Assembly: GCA_964407495.1 (NCBI GenBank)
Contig: CAYOVP010000008.1
Location: 1-58,566, forward strand
Origin: JAJRZX01 sp964407495
GTDB taxonomy: Bacteria > Desulfobacterota > GWC2-55-46 > JADFVP01
DNA length: 58,566 nt
Direction: 5' to 3'
The position numbers and the translations under genes were made by a program. Positions 41,913-50,476 of the stretch are shown one piece after another. The notes below the pieces were generated by a model. The model was not told where the DNA came from, did no database searches, and saw nothing but the letters and a program-made list of their open reading frames with translations. Each line of letters starts with the position of its first letter. Within the stretch, counting starts at the first letter, position 1.

Positions 41913-42775
41913 AGAGGCAGGAACCAGGCATAGGTTTTATCGGCTCAGGCAACATGGCCGAGGCCATCATAAGGGGCCTCATCTCCTCTGGCATGGCCTC
42001 TCCTGCGCGTATTATCATAGCGGACCGCCTCGAGAGCCGCCTTGTTCACATGGCCGGCACCTATGAGGTCAAGGTCTCGAACAGCAATGCCGAGGCCGCG
42101 AGGGAATCGGATATTGTATTCATCGCCGTAAAACCCCCTGATGTGCCCGGCGTATTGAGAGAGATTGCGCCGGAGTTCGAGACCCCTTCTGCCGACGGGT
42201 CAGGCACCGATAAACTCATCATCAGCATAGCCGCCGGCGTCACGACCGGAGCCATCATCGCCGCGCTTCGCGAGGGAGGGCTCGCCGGGGCCTTTGTCCC
42301 GGTCATAAGGGCAATGCCCAACATCGCGGTCACCATAGGCGAGGGTATGACAGTGCTCGTTCCCGGCGCCGGCGCCGAGGCACGGGACGTGGAAAGGGCA
42401 AGAAGGCTCTTCGAGTCTGTTGGGAGGGCCCTCTCCGTTGATGATGAAGGGCTTTTCGACGCCATAACTGCCATAAGCGGGAGCGGTCCCGCTTATTTTT
42501 TCTACTTCATGGAGGCACTTGTCCGGGCCGGCATGGACGAGGGCCTTCCGCAAGACACTGCCCGTGCCCTGGTCCTTCAGACCGCAAGAGGAGCCGCAGG
42601 CCTGGCCGTGCGAAGTGATGCGGGGCTCGAGGAACTCCGCCGGAGGGTGACGTCTCCAGGCGGGACCACCGAGGCAGCCCTAAAGGTCTTCGAGGCCTCG
42701 GCCTTGGAAAGAATGATAGGCAAGGCCGTAAAGGCCGCGGCAAGGCGTTCAAAAGAACTCTCAGGCGCAGAATGA
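41909..42775 (+). CDS. proC: Pyrroline-5-carboxylate reductase
   Basis: NAD(P)H-dependent last step of proline synthesis. 288 residues: GFIGSGNMAEAIIRGLI Rossmann motif, VKPPDV, SIAAGV, VIRAMPNIAVTIGEGMT, AISGSGPAYFFYFMEALVRAG, SPGGTTEAAL. It overlaps yggS by 4 nt, the classic yggS-proC arrangement. Confidence 0.96.
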   Translation: MKRQEPGIGFIGSGNMAEAIIRGLISSGMASPARIIIADRLESRLVHMAGTYEVKVSNSNAEAARESDIVFIAVKPPDVPGVLREIAPEFETPSADGSGTDKLIISIAAGVTTGAIIAALREGGLAGAFVPVIRAMPNIAVTIGEGMTVLVPGAGAEARDVERARRLFESVGRALSVDDEGLFDAITAISGSGPAYFFYFMEALVRAGMDEGLPQDTARALVLQTARGAAGLAVRSDAGLEELRRRVTSPGGTTEAALKVFEASALERMIGKAVKAAARRSKELSGAE

Positions 42776-42888
42776 GCCAGGCCCGGCTGACGAGGCCGGC
42801 GCAGTGGGCCTTCCCGTACCCCCCCCTGGCCAAGCCTCTGCCACCTCACCACGACCAACCCCATTGAGCGTAGCGACTATGTAATATC

Positions 42889-42917
42889 TTGCTTTTTCAA
42901 GCAAAATAGGCTATTTT
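42889..42917 (+). promoter_or_regulatory. Promoter of yggT-divIVA
   Basis: TTGCTT (42889-42894), 17-nt spacer, TATTTT (42912-42917), about 45 nt before the yggT ATG. Confidence 0.5.
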
Positions 42918-42962
42918 TTTAAGACAGGTCTAAGTTCGTTCTGAGAGGGGTCAGTCAACCAC

Positions 42963-43268
42963 ATGTTCGTCTTCGCCAACTTCATATCCGCCATTGCACA
43001 GATACTGGATATTGTACTCGGGTTCTACGTATGGGTCATCATCATACGCGCTCTTATCTCCTGGGTAAATCCAGACCCCTACAACCCGGTGGTCAGGTTT
43101 TTGTACAAGGTAACAGAGCCAGTGCTCTACAGGATACGGCGCGTTGTGCCCATAATGGGAGGCATGGACCTCTCGCCCATAATCGCCATATTCGCCATCA
43201 TATTCATAAGGCGGTTCTTTATTACAACCCTTTTGGAGATTTCCTTCAGGCTCAAGACAGGAGGTTGA
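42963..43268 (+). CDS. yggT: YggT family integral membrane protein
   Basis: 101 residues with two hydrophobic segments (about 5-32 and 62-85), containing YVWVIIIRALISWVNPDPYNPVVRFLYKVTEPVL, the YggT signature. Its role is unclear in most bacteria. It lies in the conserved yggS-proC-yggT-divIVA neighbourhood, ending 4 nt before divIVA. Confidence 0.9.
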   Translation: MFVFANFISAIAQILDIVLGFYVWVIIIRALISWVNPDPYNPVVRFLYKVTEPVLYRIRRVVPIMGGMDLSPIIAIFAIIFIRRFFITTLLEISFRLKTGG

Positions 43269-43272
43269 TGCC

Positions 43273-43767
43273 ATGAAGATGACGCCCTTGGAGATAAAGG
43301 AATATGCCCTCAAGAAAAAGGCCCTTGGCTTTGACCCGCGCGAGGTCGAGGCCTTGAAGGAACTCGCGGCCACGGCCCTTGAAGAAGCCAACCGCCAGAA
43401 GGCCCTTCTTGAGCAACGGGTGCGCGAACTGGAGGACAAACTCGCCGTACACCTCAAGAATGAGGCCCTCCTCAAGGAGGCCATCACCACGACGCAGAAG
43501 ATGTCCATGGACATCAAGAATAATGCGAAGAAAGAGGCGGAACTGATCATCGCCGAGGCAAAGGTGAGGGGAGAGGAGATAGTGCGCCAGGCCAGAACGC
43601 GCGCAAAGGAGATAAACGCCGAGATAGCGGGGCTGAAGAAACAACGGGCCGAGTTCGAGGCATCCTTGAGGGCGCTCCTCGATTACCACACCACAAAGAT
43701 ACTCATTGACGAAGAGGAATCAAAGAAGGCCGACGAAGAGGCAAACAAGATAAAGTACCTGCCCTGA
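43273..43767 (+). CDS. divIVA: DivIVA-domain coiled-coil protein
   Basis: 164 residues. N-terminal MTPLEIKEYALKKKALGFDPREVEAL matches the membrane-curvature-binding DivIVA module (Phe at about 20 and nearby Lys). It is followed by a long coiled coil with heptad Leu/Ala (about 25-150), including the typical ITTTQKMSMDIKNNAKKEAELIIAEA. GGAGG precedes the ATG. Possibly a polar or septal organiser; in Gram-negatives the function is little known. Confidence 0.88.
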   Translation: MKMTPLEIKEYALKKKALGFDPREVEALKELAATALEEANRQKALLEQRVRELEDKLAVHLKNEALLKEAITTTQKMSMDIKNNAKKEAELIIAEAKVRGEEIVRQARTRAKEINAEIAGLKKQRAEFEASLRALLDYHTTKILIDEEESKKADEEANKIKYLP

Positions 43768-43853
43768 TACCGCGCCCAGGCCCGCTAACCAAAGCGGAGT
43801 ATGAGCAGGCCCATGACAATATATTATTCACCAGGACTATCCACTTGACCACC

Positions 43854-43885
43854 AATGCCTCTTTTGTCTCAAAAGGGGCATTTTT
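43854..43885 (+). terminator. Intrinsic terminator after divIVA
   Basis: AATGCCTCTTTTG pairs with CAAAAGGGGCATT (one G-U) around TCT, followed by TTTT. It also overlaps the -35 of the next gene. Confidence 0.75.
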
Positions 43886-43912
43886 ACAGAGACAACAACT
43901 TGCCGCTATAAC
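43883..43912 (+). promoter_or_regulatory. Promoter of the DUF167 gene, close to its start
   Basis: TTTACA (43883-43888), 18-nt spacer, TATAAC (43907-43912), then 9 nt to the ATG. No Shine-Dalgarno. Confidence 0.5.
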
Positions 43913-43921
43913 CTCACACTC

Positions 43922-44248
43922 ATGACCCCGCTACACTTCATAGAAGAGAAAAAAAACGGCGCCATCCTATGCCTCCGCATACAGCCCGGCGCAGCCAGAA
44001 ACGAAATCTGCGGCCTTCACGGCAGGGCACTCAAGATAAGACTCTGCGCCCCTCCAGTCGAAGGCGCGGCAAACAAGGCCCTAATCGCCTTTCTCGCCAA
44101 GGCCCTTGGACTCAGAAAGTCAGACCTCTGCCTCACCTCGGGCCAGAGATCAAAAGACAAAAAAATCCTCATCCAGCACATGAGCGCCGAAGAACTGAGA
44201 AAGATCTTTCTCGATAAATACAAGGAAATACTAAAGGAGAAAAGATAA
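43922..44248 (+). CDS. yggU: DUF167 (YggU) family protein
   Basis: 108 residues with the family core LRIQPGAARNEICGLHG, LKIRLCAPPVEGAANKALIAFLAKALGL and LTSGQRSKDKKILI. Function unknown, but it often travels with yggS, proC and yggT as here. The start lies 9 nt after a -10 box and lacks a Shine-Dalgarno. Confidence 0.92.
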   Translation: MTPLHFIEEKKNGAILCLRIQPGAARNEICGLHGRALKIRLCAPPVEGAANKALIAFLAKALGLRKSDLCLTSGQRSKDKKILIQHMSAEELRKIFLDKYKEILKEKR

Positions 44249-44515
44249 AAATAAAAAGACCCCTTACTTTCTTTTGGAAAAAAGAAAGTAAGACAAAGAA
44301 AACCAGTTTTGGCGCTGGCACACCTAATATGAAGGGGCTCCCGCAGGATGCTATGCGCCTGTCGCTTAGGAAAGAAAGTAAGACAAAGAAAACCAGTTTT
44401 GGCGCTGGCACACCTAATATGAAGGGGCTCCCGCAGGATGCTATGCGCCTGTCGCTTAGGAAAGAAAGTAAGACAAAGAAAACCAGTTTTGGCGCTGGCA
44501 CACCTAATATGAAGG

Positions 44516-44615
44516 NNNNNNNNNNNNNNNNNNNNNNNNNNNNNNNNNNNNNNNNNNNNNNNNNNNNNNNNNNNNNNNNNNNNNNNNNNNNNNNNNNNNN
44601 NNNNNNNNNNNNNNN
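44516..44615. other. Assembly gap (100 N)
   Basis: Exactly 100 N inside the 90-bp array. The repeat phase is broken across it, so the true length is not 100. Confidence 0.98.
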
Positions 44616-44659
44616 TTTTGGCGCTGGCACACCTAATATGAAGGGGCTCCCGCAGGATG

Positions 44660-44759
44660 NNNNNNNNNNNNNNNNNNNNNNNNNNNNNNNNNNNNNNNNN
44701 NNNNNNNNNNNNNNNNNNNNNNNNNNNNNNNNNNNNNNNNNNNNNNNNNNNNNNNNNNN
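44660..44759. other. Assembly gap (100 N)
   Basis: Second 100-N placeholder in the same array. The 44 bases between the two gaps are a lone repeat fragment. Confidence 0.98.
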
Positions 44760-45049
44760 CTATGCGCCTGCCGCTTAGGAAAGAAAGTAAGACAAAGAAA
44801 ACCAGTTTTGGCGCGGGCGCACCTAATATGAAGGGGCTCCCGCAGGATGCTATGCGCCTGCCGCTTAGGAAAGAAAGTAAGACAAAGAAAACCAGTTTTG
44901 GCGCTGGCATACCTAATATGAAGGGGCTCCCGCAGGATGCTATGCGCCTGTCGCTTAGGAAAGAAAGTAAGACAAAGAAAACCAGTATGACCGCAGAGGT
45001 TGTGTCACTTACAAAATACACCGCCCGGGACGATGTAGGGTATATCAAC

Positions 45050-45079
45050 AAAAAAAGGGGCCTTCCGGCCCCTTTTTTT
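45050..45079. terminator. Bidirectional intrinsic terminator after rpoD
   Basis: A-run, GGGGCC, TTCC, GGCCCC, T-run: symmetric, so it can stop rpoD transcription (minus) and anything leaving the 90-bp array (plus). Confidence 0.9.
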
Positions 45080-45147
45080 ATATGATTGGTTTTTTATTGT
45101 TCCGCCTATCTCCCGTGCGATTGCTCTCGACCGGGCCCCTGAGTCCC

Positions 45148-46665
45148 TCAGCCTTCGGCAAAGCTCTTCAGGAGTTTTGCCCTGGTCGGGTGGCGGAGTC
45201 TCCTGATGGCCTTGGCCTCTATCTGGCGGACGCGTTCACGCGTTACCCCCAGGACCTTTCCTACTTCTTCGAGTGTATAGTCCTGGCGTTCTCCTATGCC
45301 GAACCTCATACGCAGTACCTTTTCTTCGCGGGGCGTAAGTCCGCTGAGCGCGAGGTCTGTCTGGTCGGCCAGGTCCTGGTCTACGGCGGCCTCTACCGGA
45401 GAGAGGGACTTTTCGTCCTCTATGAAGTCCCCAAGGGAGCTCTCCTCATCATCGCCTATGGGGGTTTCGAGCGAGAGGGTTTGTTTCATGAGGCGGAGGA
45501 TCCGCCGCACCTTTGCTACCGGTATTTCCATTCTCTCTGCCATTTCCTCGGGGTATGCCTCGCGTCCCAGTTCCTTGAGTAGTTGGCGCGAGGTCTGGAG
45601 GAGGCGGTTTATGGTCTCTATCATGTGCACGGGTATGCGGATGGTGCGTCCGTGGTCGGCTATGGAGCGCGTAATGGCCTGTCTTATCCACCACGTGGCA
45701 TAGGTGGAGAACTTGTAGCCCTTCTTGTAGTCGAACTTGTCCACTGCCTTCATGAGGCCGATATTGCCTTCCTGAATGAGGTCCGAGAACTTGAGGCCCA
45801 GGTTGATGTAGCGCTTGGCTATGCTCACTACGAGGCGTAGGTTGGCCTCGATGAGTTTCTGCTTGGCAGACCACATGTGGTAGTCGTGGACCTTTATCTG
45901 GCTCGTTAGTTCTCGCAGATCTTCTCTTTCCATGCCAAGGAGCGAGAGGGCGCGCTTTACGCGTGCCGCTGCCTTCTTGGACTTCTTTGGCCCGCGTTTA
46001 CTCTCTTCGCGCTCTATGAGGCGGTCGAAGCGGATGATGTCTTTTATTATCTTTCTGATGAAGGTCTGGCTGAAGGCCGTCTCGCGCAGGAGTCTGTATG
46101 CGCCCTCGGGTTTTCTCCTCTTGATCTTTTCGAGGTGTGCGATGACCTCTTTTACGCCGGCCTCGTCGAAGGGAGAGCGCTCTTCAGCGTCTTCCATGAA
46201 GTCCTTGAGGGATACCTTGCCGGCCTTTACCCTCTGTATGGTCTTGAGGACCTTTCTTACTGCAAAGGGGCTCGAGAGCGTGAGGTTTCGGAGTTCTTCG
46301 GCGGCCTCTTCTATCTTCTTTGCATAGACGATTTCTTCTTCGCGCTTGAGTAGGGGTACGGCGCCCATCTCCCGCATGTAGATGCGCACAGGGTCTTCTA
46401 TGCCCTCTCCCGCGGTGGCCACGGCCTTCTCGGCCTGGCGCTTGGTGAGGACCGGGCTTTCCTCGGAGTCCACGACATCGATACCGAGGTCGCCGAGGGT
46501 ATCAAGGAAGCCGTCCATTTCGTCTACGGAAAAGTTGTTGTCAGGAAAGGCGTTATTGATCTCGTCATAGGTGAGAAAGCCCTTGTCCTTTCCCATGTCT
46601 ATGAGGTTAGAGAGATTGTTGGAGTTGTTTGCCTTCCGAGATTTTCCGTGGATTTTTCGCGTCAT
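45148..46665 (-). CDS. rpoD: RNA polymerase primary sigma factor (sigma-70)
   Basis: 505 residues. Region 1.1-like FLTYDEINNAFP, region 1.2 DPVRIYMREMGAVPLL, an acidic/Lys-rich non-conserved region, region 2 (NLRLVVSIAKRYINLGLKF, DLIQEGNIGLMKAVDKFDY, FSTYATWWIRQAITR), region 3 and region 4 (TPREEKVLRMRFGIGE, TLEEVGKVLGVTRERVRQIE). It has its own promoter and an AAGAGG site. dnaG and rpsU, often upstream of rpoD, are not adjacent: the gene is divergent from hemE. Confidence 0.96.
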   Translation of the reverse strand: MTRKIHGKSRKANNSNNLSNLIDMGKDKGFLTYDEINNAFPDNNFSVDEMDGFLDTLGDLGIDVVDSEESPVLTKRQAEKAVATAGEGIEDPVRIYMREMGAVPLLKREEEIVYAKKIEEAAEELRNLTLSSPFAVRKVLKTIQRVKAGKVSLKDFMEDAEERSPFDEAGVKEVIAHLEKIKRRKPEGAYRLLRETAFSQTFIRKIIKDIIRFDRLIEREESKRGPKKSKKAAARVKRALSLLGMEREDLRELTSQIKVHDYHMWSAKQKLIEANLRLVVSIAKRYINLGLKFSDLIQEGNIGLMKAVDKFDYKKGYKFSTYATWWIRQAITRSIADHGRTIRIPVHMIETINRLLQTSRQLLKELGREAYPEEMAERMEIPVAKVRRILRLMKQTLSLETPIGDDEESSLGDFIEDEKSLSPVEAAVDQDLADQTDLALSGLTPREEKVLRMRFGIGERQDYTLEEVGKVLGVTRERVRQIEAKAIRRLRHPTRAKLLKSFAEG

Positions 46666-46712
46666 GAGTAGAACCTCTTGAAAATATTGGTATTTATGCT
46701 GAAAATTATTAC

Positions 46713-46742
46713 ATTTTACAATAACTAGGCGATGATTGTCAA
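46713..46742 (-). promoter_or_regulatory. rpoD promoter
   Basis: TTGACA (46737-46742), 18-nt spacer, TAAAAT (46713-46718), about 45 nt before the ATG. Confidence 0.65.
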
Positions 46743-46770
46743 GGGAGGAGGGGTACTTGAAGGAAAAAAC

Positions 46771-46799
46771 TTGAAAAAATCATATAAATACAATATGAT
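46771..46799 (+). promoter_or_regulatory. hemE promoter
   Basis: TTGAAA (46771-46776), 17-nt spacer, TATGAT (46794-46799), in the shared rpoD-hemE intergenic region; leader about 100 nt. Confidence 0.6.
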
Positions 46800-46905
46800 G
46801 TATATTTTTACGGCCAGGGGCGGCCTAAGGGGTGAATGGACGGTGATGGCCTGTAATGTCATATTTTAATATAACACAAAAGGGCTGAAAGGACAACTGT
46901 ACATT

Positions 46906-47937
46906 ATGGCAAATGATACCTTTTTGCGGGCTTGCAGGGGCGAGGACGTTGAGTACACTCCCATCTGGCTCATGAGGCAGGCAGGGAGATACCTCGAGGA
47001 GTACATGGAGATAAGGAGGAAGTCTTCCTTTCTCGAGATGTGCAAGACGCCGGAGATAGCCTGCGAGGTGACCCTCCAGCCGATACGGCGTTTTGAACTC
47101 GACGCGGCCATAATCTTTGCCGACATTCTTCTTCCTCTCGAGGGTATGGGTGTCAATTTTCACTTTGCAAAGAACGAGGGGCCTGTGATCGAGAAGCCCA
47201 TACGGGAGAACGCGCAGATAGACGCCATAAGGATAATAGAGCCGGAGAGGGATGTTCCCTATGTAATGGAGGCCATAAGGCTTGCGCGTGCCGAACTCGA
47301 TGACAAGGTGCCGCTCCTCGGGTTCTGCGGCGCCCCCTTCACACTTGCAAGTTACATGATAGAGGGTGGGGGATCGAAGAACTACCTCAATACAAAGCGG
47401 CTCATGTTCAGTGACCCTGGTGCATGGCGGGTACTCATGGAAAAGGTCAGCGAGGTCCTCTCTGTGTATCTCGCGGCACAGATAGAGGCAGGTGCCCAGG
47501 CTGTGCAGATCTTCGACAGTTGGGTGGGGTGCCTCGGCGCCGGAGATTACGAGGAGTTTGTCCTTCCATATACAAAAAAGGTCATCGACTCTGTTGGCGG
47601 CAAGGTTCCTGTCATCAACTTCAGCACCAACACGGGCCCATATATAGATGTCGTTGCAAGGGCCGGGGGTGATGTCGTGAGCGTGGACTGGAGGGTTGAC
47701 CTCGATACTGCCTGGGAGCGCATTGGCACGGACCGCGCCATTCAGGGCAACCTCGACCCTGGTGTGCTCTTCGGGCCCGGTGAGTACATAAAGAAGAGGG
47801 CAGGGGAGGTCCTCGAGCGCGCAGGCGGAAGGCCTGGCCATATCTTCAACCTCGGCCATGGAATAATCCTCGGCACGCCTGTGGAGAGCGTCGCCACCCT
47901 CGTGGACAGTGTCCATGAGTTGAGTTGCAGGCGGTAA
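46906..47937 (+). CDS. hemE: Uroporphyrinogen decarboxylase
   Basis: Removes four acetate carboxyls from uroporphyrinogen III to give coproporphyrinogen III. 343 residues: PIWLMRQAGRYL (substrate-binding Arg), DAAIIFADILLPLEGMG, GFCGAPFTLASYMIEGG, IFDSWVGCLG, VDWRVDLDTA, QGNLDPGVLF, FNLGHGI. First gene of hemE-hemH-hemY. The product feeds a protoporphyrin-dependent heme route; the coproporphyrinogen oxidase is not in the window. Confidence 0.96.
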   Translation: MANDTFLRACRGEDVEYTPIWLMRQAGRYLEEYMEIRRKSSFLEMCKTPEIACEVTLQPIRRFELDAAIIFADILLPLEGMGVNFHFAKNEGPVIEKPIRENAQIDAIRIIEPERDVPYVMEAIRLARAELDDKVPLLGFCGAPFTLASYMIEGGGSKNYLNTKRLMFSDPGAWRVLMEKVSEVLSVYLAAQIEAGAQAVQIFDSWVGCLGAGDYEEFVLPYTKKVIDSVGGKVPVINFSTNTGPYIDVVARAGGDVVSVDWRVDLDTAWERIGTDRAIQGNLDPGVLFGPGEYIKKRAGEVLERAGGRPGHIFNLGHGIILGTPVESVATLVDSVHELSCRR

Positions 47938-47968
47938 TAAAAAAACGACTACTTGAAGAGGAGAATAG

Positions 47969-48883
47969 ATGAGTACAGAAGACAAGATAGGGGTATTGCT
48001 CCTTGCCTTTGGGGGTGTGGAGTCCCTCGAGGACCTGGAGCCCTTTCTGAAGAACGTCCTCAAGGGCAGGCCCCTGCCCACCGGCCTCCTCGAGAAGATA
48101 AGGGAGCGCTACAAACTCATAGGCGGGAAATCTCCCCTCCTTGATATTACACGCGCCCAGGCCGAGGCCCTTGGCAGACTCCTTGGAGATAGGTACAAGA
48201 CATATGTAGGCATGCTCAACTGGGCGCCCTACATCCCCGAGACCCTTGCCCAGATGAAGGCCGATGGAATAAAAGAGACCGTGGCCATCATCATGGCGCC
48301 CTTTACCTCGCCCGTTGCCACGGGCGCCTATGAGCGCACCGTGGAGAAGGCCCTCAAGGAGCAGGGCAAGATTCCGAAACTCAAGTTCCTCAGCAACTGG
48401 CACGTTCACCCCGGCTTTATCGATATCATCGTCTCCAAGATAGACGAGGCCCTCTCTGGCTTTGACGACAGAAAGAACGCCCTCGTAATCTTCTCCAACC
48501 ACAGCCTCCCGCGCGAGATGCTCGAGGGCGATGCCTATGAGATGAAGATACGCCAGACCACCGAGGCCCTGGAGAGGGCCCTTGACGTGGAGTGTGCCAC
48601 TGCGTACCAGAGCCAGGGGAGTTCCAACGTGGACTGGCTCGGCCCGCGGACAGAGGACGTCATAGAAGAGGCGGCGCGCAGGGGTAAAGAAGGGGTCGTG
48701 ATCGTGCCCCTCTGCTTTACCACAGACCACGTAGAGACCCTCTATGACATAGACATACTCTTCAAGGCCACTGCCGAGAACGCAGGGCTCAGGTTTGCGC
48801 GCACCTCGTCGCTCAATACCACGCCCGAGTTCATGGCCCTTCTTGCAGACATAATCAGGAAGTTTGGCGTAGACATATTCTGA
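47969..48883 (+). CDS. hemH: Ferrochelatase
   Basis: Inserts Fe(II) into the porphyrin macrocycle. 304 residues: VLLLAFGGVESLEDLEPFL, SPLLDITRAQAEAL, VGMLNWAPYIPETL, SNWHVHPGFID (metal His), VIFSNHSLP and PLCFTTDHVETLYDIDI with the conserved Glu. Start behind GAGGAG. Its TGA shares one base with the hemY ATG. Porphyrin preference (proto- or coproporphyrin) is not certain from sequence. Confidence 0.93.
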   Translation: MSTEDKIGVLLLAFGGVESLEDLEPFLKNVLKGRPLPTGLLEKIRERYKLIGGKSPLLDITRAQAEALGRLLGDRYKTYVGMLNWAPYIPETLAQMKADGIKETVAIIMAPFTSPVATGAYERTVEKALKEQGKIPKLKFLSNWHVHPGFIDIIVSKIDEALSGFDDRKNALVIFSNHSLPREMLEGDAYEMKIRQTTEALERALDVECATAYQSQGSSNVDWLGPRTEDVIEEAARRGKEGVVIVPLCFTTDHVETLYDIDILFKATAENAGLRFARTSSLNTTPEFMALLADIIRKFGVDIF

Positions 48884-50337
48884 TGAAGCGCGTGGTAATT
48901 ATAGGCGGCGGCATAGCCGGACTTGCCACGGCCTACAGCCTTACTTCCCTTGCGCCCGAGGGGGCGGGCCTTGATATCACCATACTCGAATCCAAGAAGA
49001 AGCCCGGGGGCAACATCCAGACAGAGAAGCGCCGTGGCTTCATCATCGAGGGCGGGCCTGATTGTTTTCTATCCGAAAAGCCCTGGGCCGTGAAACTATG
49101 CAGGGAAATCGGCCTTGGCGGCAAACTCCTCCCCACCAACGACAGGTACCGTAAGACCTATGTGCTCTCAGGCGGGAGACTCCACGAACTGCCCGAGGGC
49201 GTCATACTCATGATACCCACCAAGATAATGCCCCTAGCGCTGAGCGGCCTCATCTCGTGGCGCGGCAAGGTCCGCATGCTCCTCGAGGTCTTCATCCCGC
49301 GAAAAAAGGACGACTCTGACGAGAGCCTCGGCCACTTTGTGCGCAGGCGTCTCGGGGCCGAGGTCCTCGACAAGATAGCAGAGCCCCTTGTGGCAGGAAT
49401 CCATGCCGCAGACCCTGACACAATGAGCGTACGTGCCAGTTTCCCAAAGTTCGTCCAACTGGAAGATGAGTACGGGAGCCTCATACGCGGCATGGTCAAA
49501 CGCATGGCCAAGTTCCGCAACCGTCCAAGTTCCACAAACCCCTGGGGCGACCGTAAGAAGATGACCATGTTCGTAACCCTTGCCGATGGCATGAGCGAAC
49601 TAATCGATACCCTTGTATCCATAATCACGGAACGCGGCGTAAAGATACGCACCAGGGCAACGGTCAAGGAAGTCTGCGAGGAAAAAAAGGGACGCTTCCG
49701 CGTAGTACTGACCAGCGACGAGTCAATGCCCGCCGACGCTGTCGTTATAGCCGCCCCCGCGCACGCCGCGGCGCGCCTCACGCGGGGCCTTGACAGGGAT
49801 CTCTCCAAGAAACTCGGAGAGATACCCTTTTCGTCAACTGCCACCGTCACCATGGCCTTCAAGAAGTCGGATATACCAAGACCTCTCGACGGGTTTGGCT
49901 TCGTGGTGCCGCGCTCCGAGGGCAGGGGCATAATGGCATCTACGTGGAGTTCTGTAAAGTTCGATGGCAGGGCCCCTGCAGACTCGGCCCTGCTGAGGTG
50001 TTTCGTGGGCGGGGCCAAGGGGGCCGACCTCCTTGAACTCACGAACGAGGAGATGACCGAGATGGTGCGCCGCGAACTGAGAGAGATAATGGGCATCACG
50101 GCAGAGCCGATCTTTACGCGCATATTCCGCTGGAAGAAGGCCATGCCCCAGTACACCATAGGTCATGAAGAACGCGTGCGCCATATCGAGGCCCTGGCCG
50201 GGGCCCACCGGGGGCTCTTTCTTACTGGGAGTTCGTACCGCGGCATAGGTATTCCGGACAGCATACATGGAGGGGAGATAACAGCAGGCAAGGTGGTTGA
50301 ACTCCTCTTCGGAGAAGGCACAAAAAACTCTTCTTGA
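48883..50337 (+). CDS. hemY: Protoporphyrinogen/coproporphyrinogen oxidase (HemY-type flavoprotein)
   Basis: FAD enzyme that oxidises the porphyrinogen to porphyrin using O2. 484 residues with the N-terminal dinucleotide motif VVIIGGGIAGLATAYSL, PGGNIQTEKRRGFIIEGGPDCFL, RPLVAGIHAADPDTMSVRASFP-like PPO motif (EPLVAGIHAADPDTMSV) and the C-terminal FLTGSSYRGIGIPDSI FAD loop. It overlaps hemH by one base. An oxygen-dependent enzyme suggests at least microaerobic heme synthesis. Confidence 0.93.
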   Translation: MKRVVIIGGGIAGLATAYSLTSLAPEGAGLDITILESKKKPGGNIQTEKRRGFIIEGGPDCFLSEKPWAVKLCREIGLGGKLLPTNDRYRKTYVLSGGRLHELPEGVILMIPTKIMPLALSGLISWRGKVRMLLEVFIPRKKDDSDESLGHFVRRRLGAEVLDKIAEPLVAGIHAADPDTMSVRASFPKFVQLEDEYGSLIRGMVKRMAKFRNRPSSTNPWGDRKKMTMFVTLADGMSELIDTLVSIITERGVKIRTRATVKEVCEEKKGRFRVVLTSDESMPADAVVIAAPAHAAARLTRGLDRDLSKKLGEIPFSSTATVTMAFKKSDIPRPLDGFGFVVPRSEGRGIMASTWSSVKFDGRAPADSALLRCFVGGAKGADLLELTNEEMTEMVRRELREIMGITAEPIFTRIFRWKKAMPQYTIGHEERVRHIEALAGAHRGLFLTGSSYRGIGIPDSIHGGEITAGKVVELLFGEGTKNSS

Positions 50338-50386
50338 ACAAGGGGTTAAGCACCAGGGGAGAGGGCCTCCGGGGCCTTGAAAAGAC

Positions 50387-50415
50387 TTGTCAAAGGGGTC
50401 TCTCGTTGCTATAAT
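50387..50415 (+). promoter_or_regulatory. Strong promoter before the 52-aa membrane protein
   Basis: TTGTCA (50387-50392), 17-nt spacer, perfect TATAAT (50410-50415). Confidence 0.75.
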
Positions 50416-50476
50416 ATAGTTGGAGGAAGGAAAATAGAGTTATAAGGAGGTGTAGAGTTCAAGGAGGTGAAATAAG

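Larger units (their letters stand above)
44263..44986 (+). repeat. Tandem array of the hairpin/tag element, exact 90-bp period
   Basis: The array begins with a complete hairpin (CTTACTTTCTTTT with AAAAGAAAGTAAG, 44263-44292). Right arm plus tag then recur at 44281, 44371, 44461, 44780, 44870 and 44960, exactly 90 bp apart where no gap intervenes. Spacers are nearly identical, with single-base differences such as CTGGCACAC/CGGGCGCAC. Two gaps of 100 N lie inside. Because 90 is 30 codons, long repetitive ORFs appear on both strands; I do not regard them as genes. Confidence 0.88.

Noticed and set aside
44263..45051. Long repetitive ORFs on both strands through the 90-bp array (30-aa repeats)
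   Set aside because: They are open only because the period is a multiple of three. There is no ribosome-binding site, the minus-strand start is a TTG inside a terminator, and gaps break the frame.
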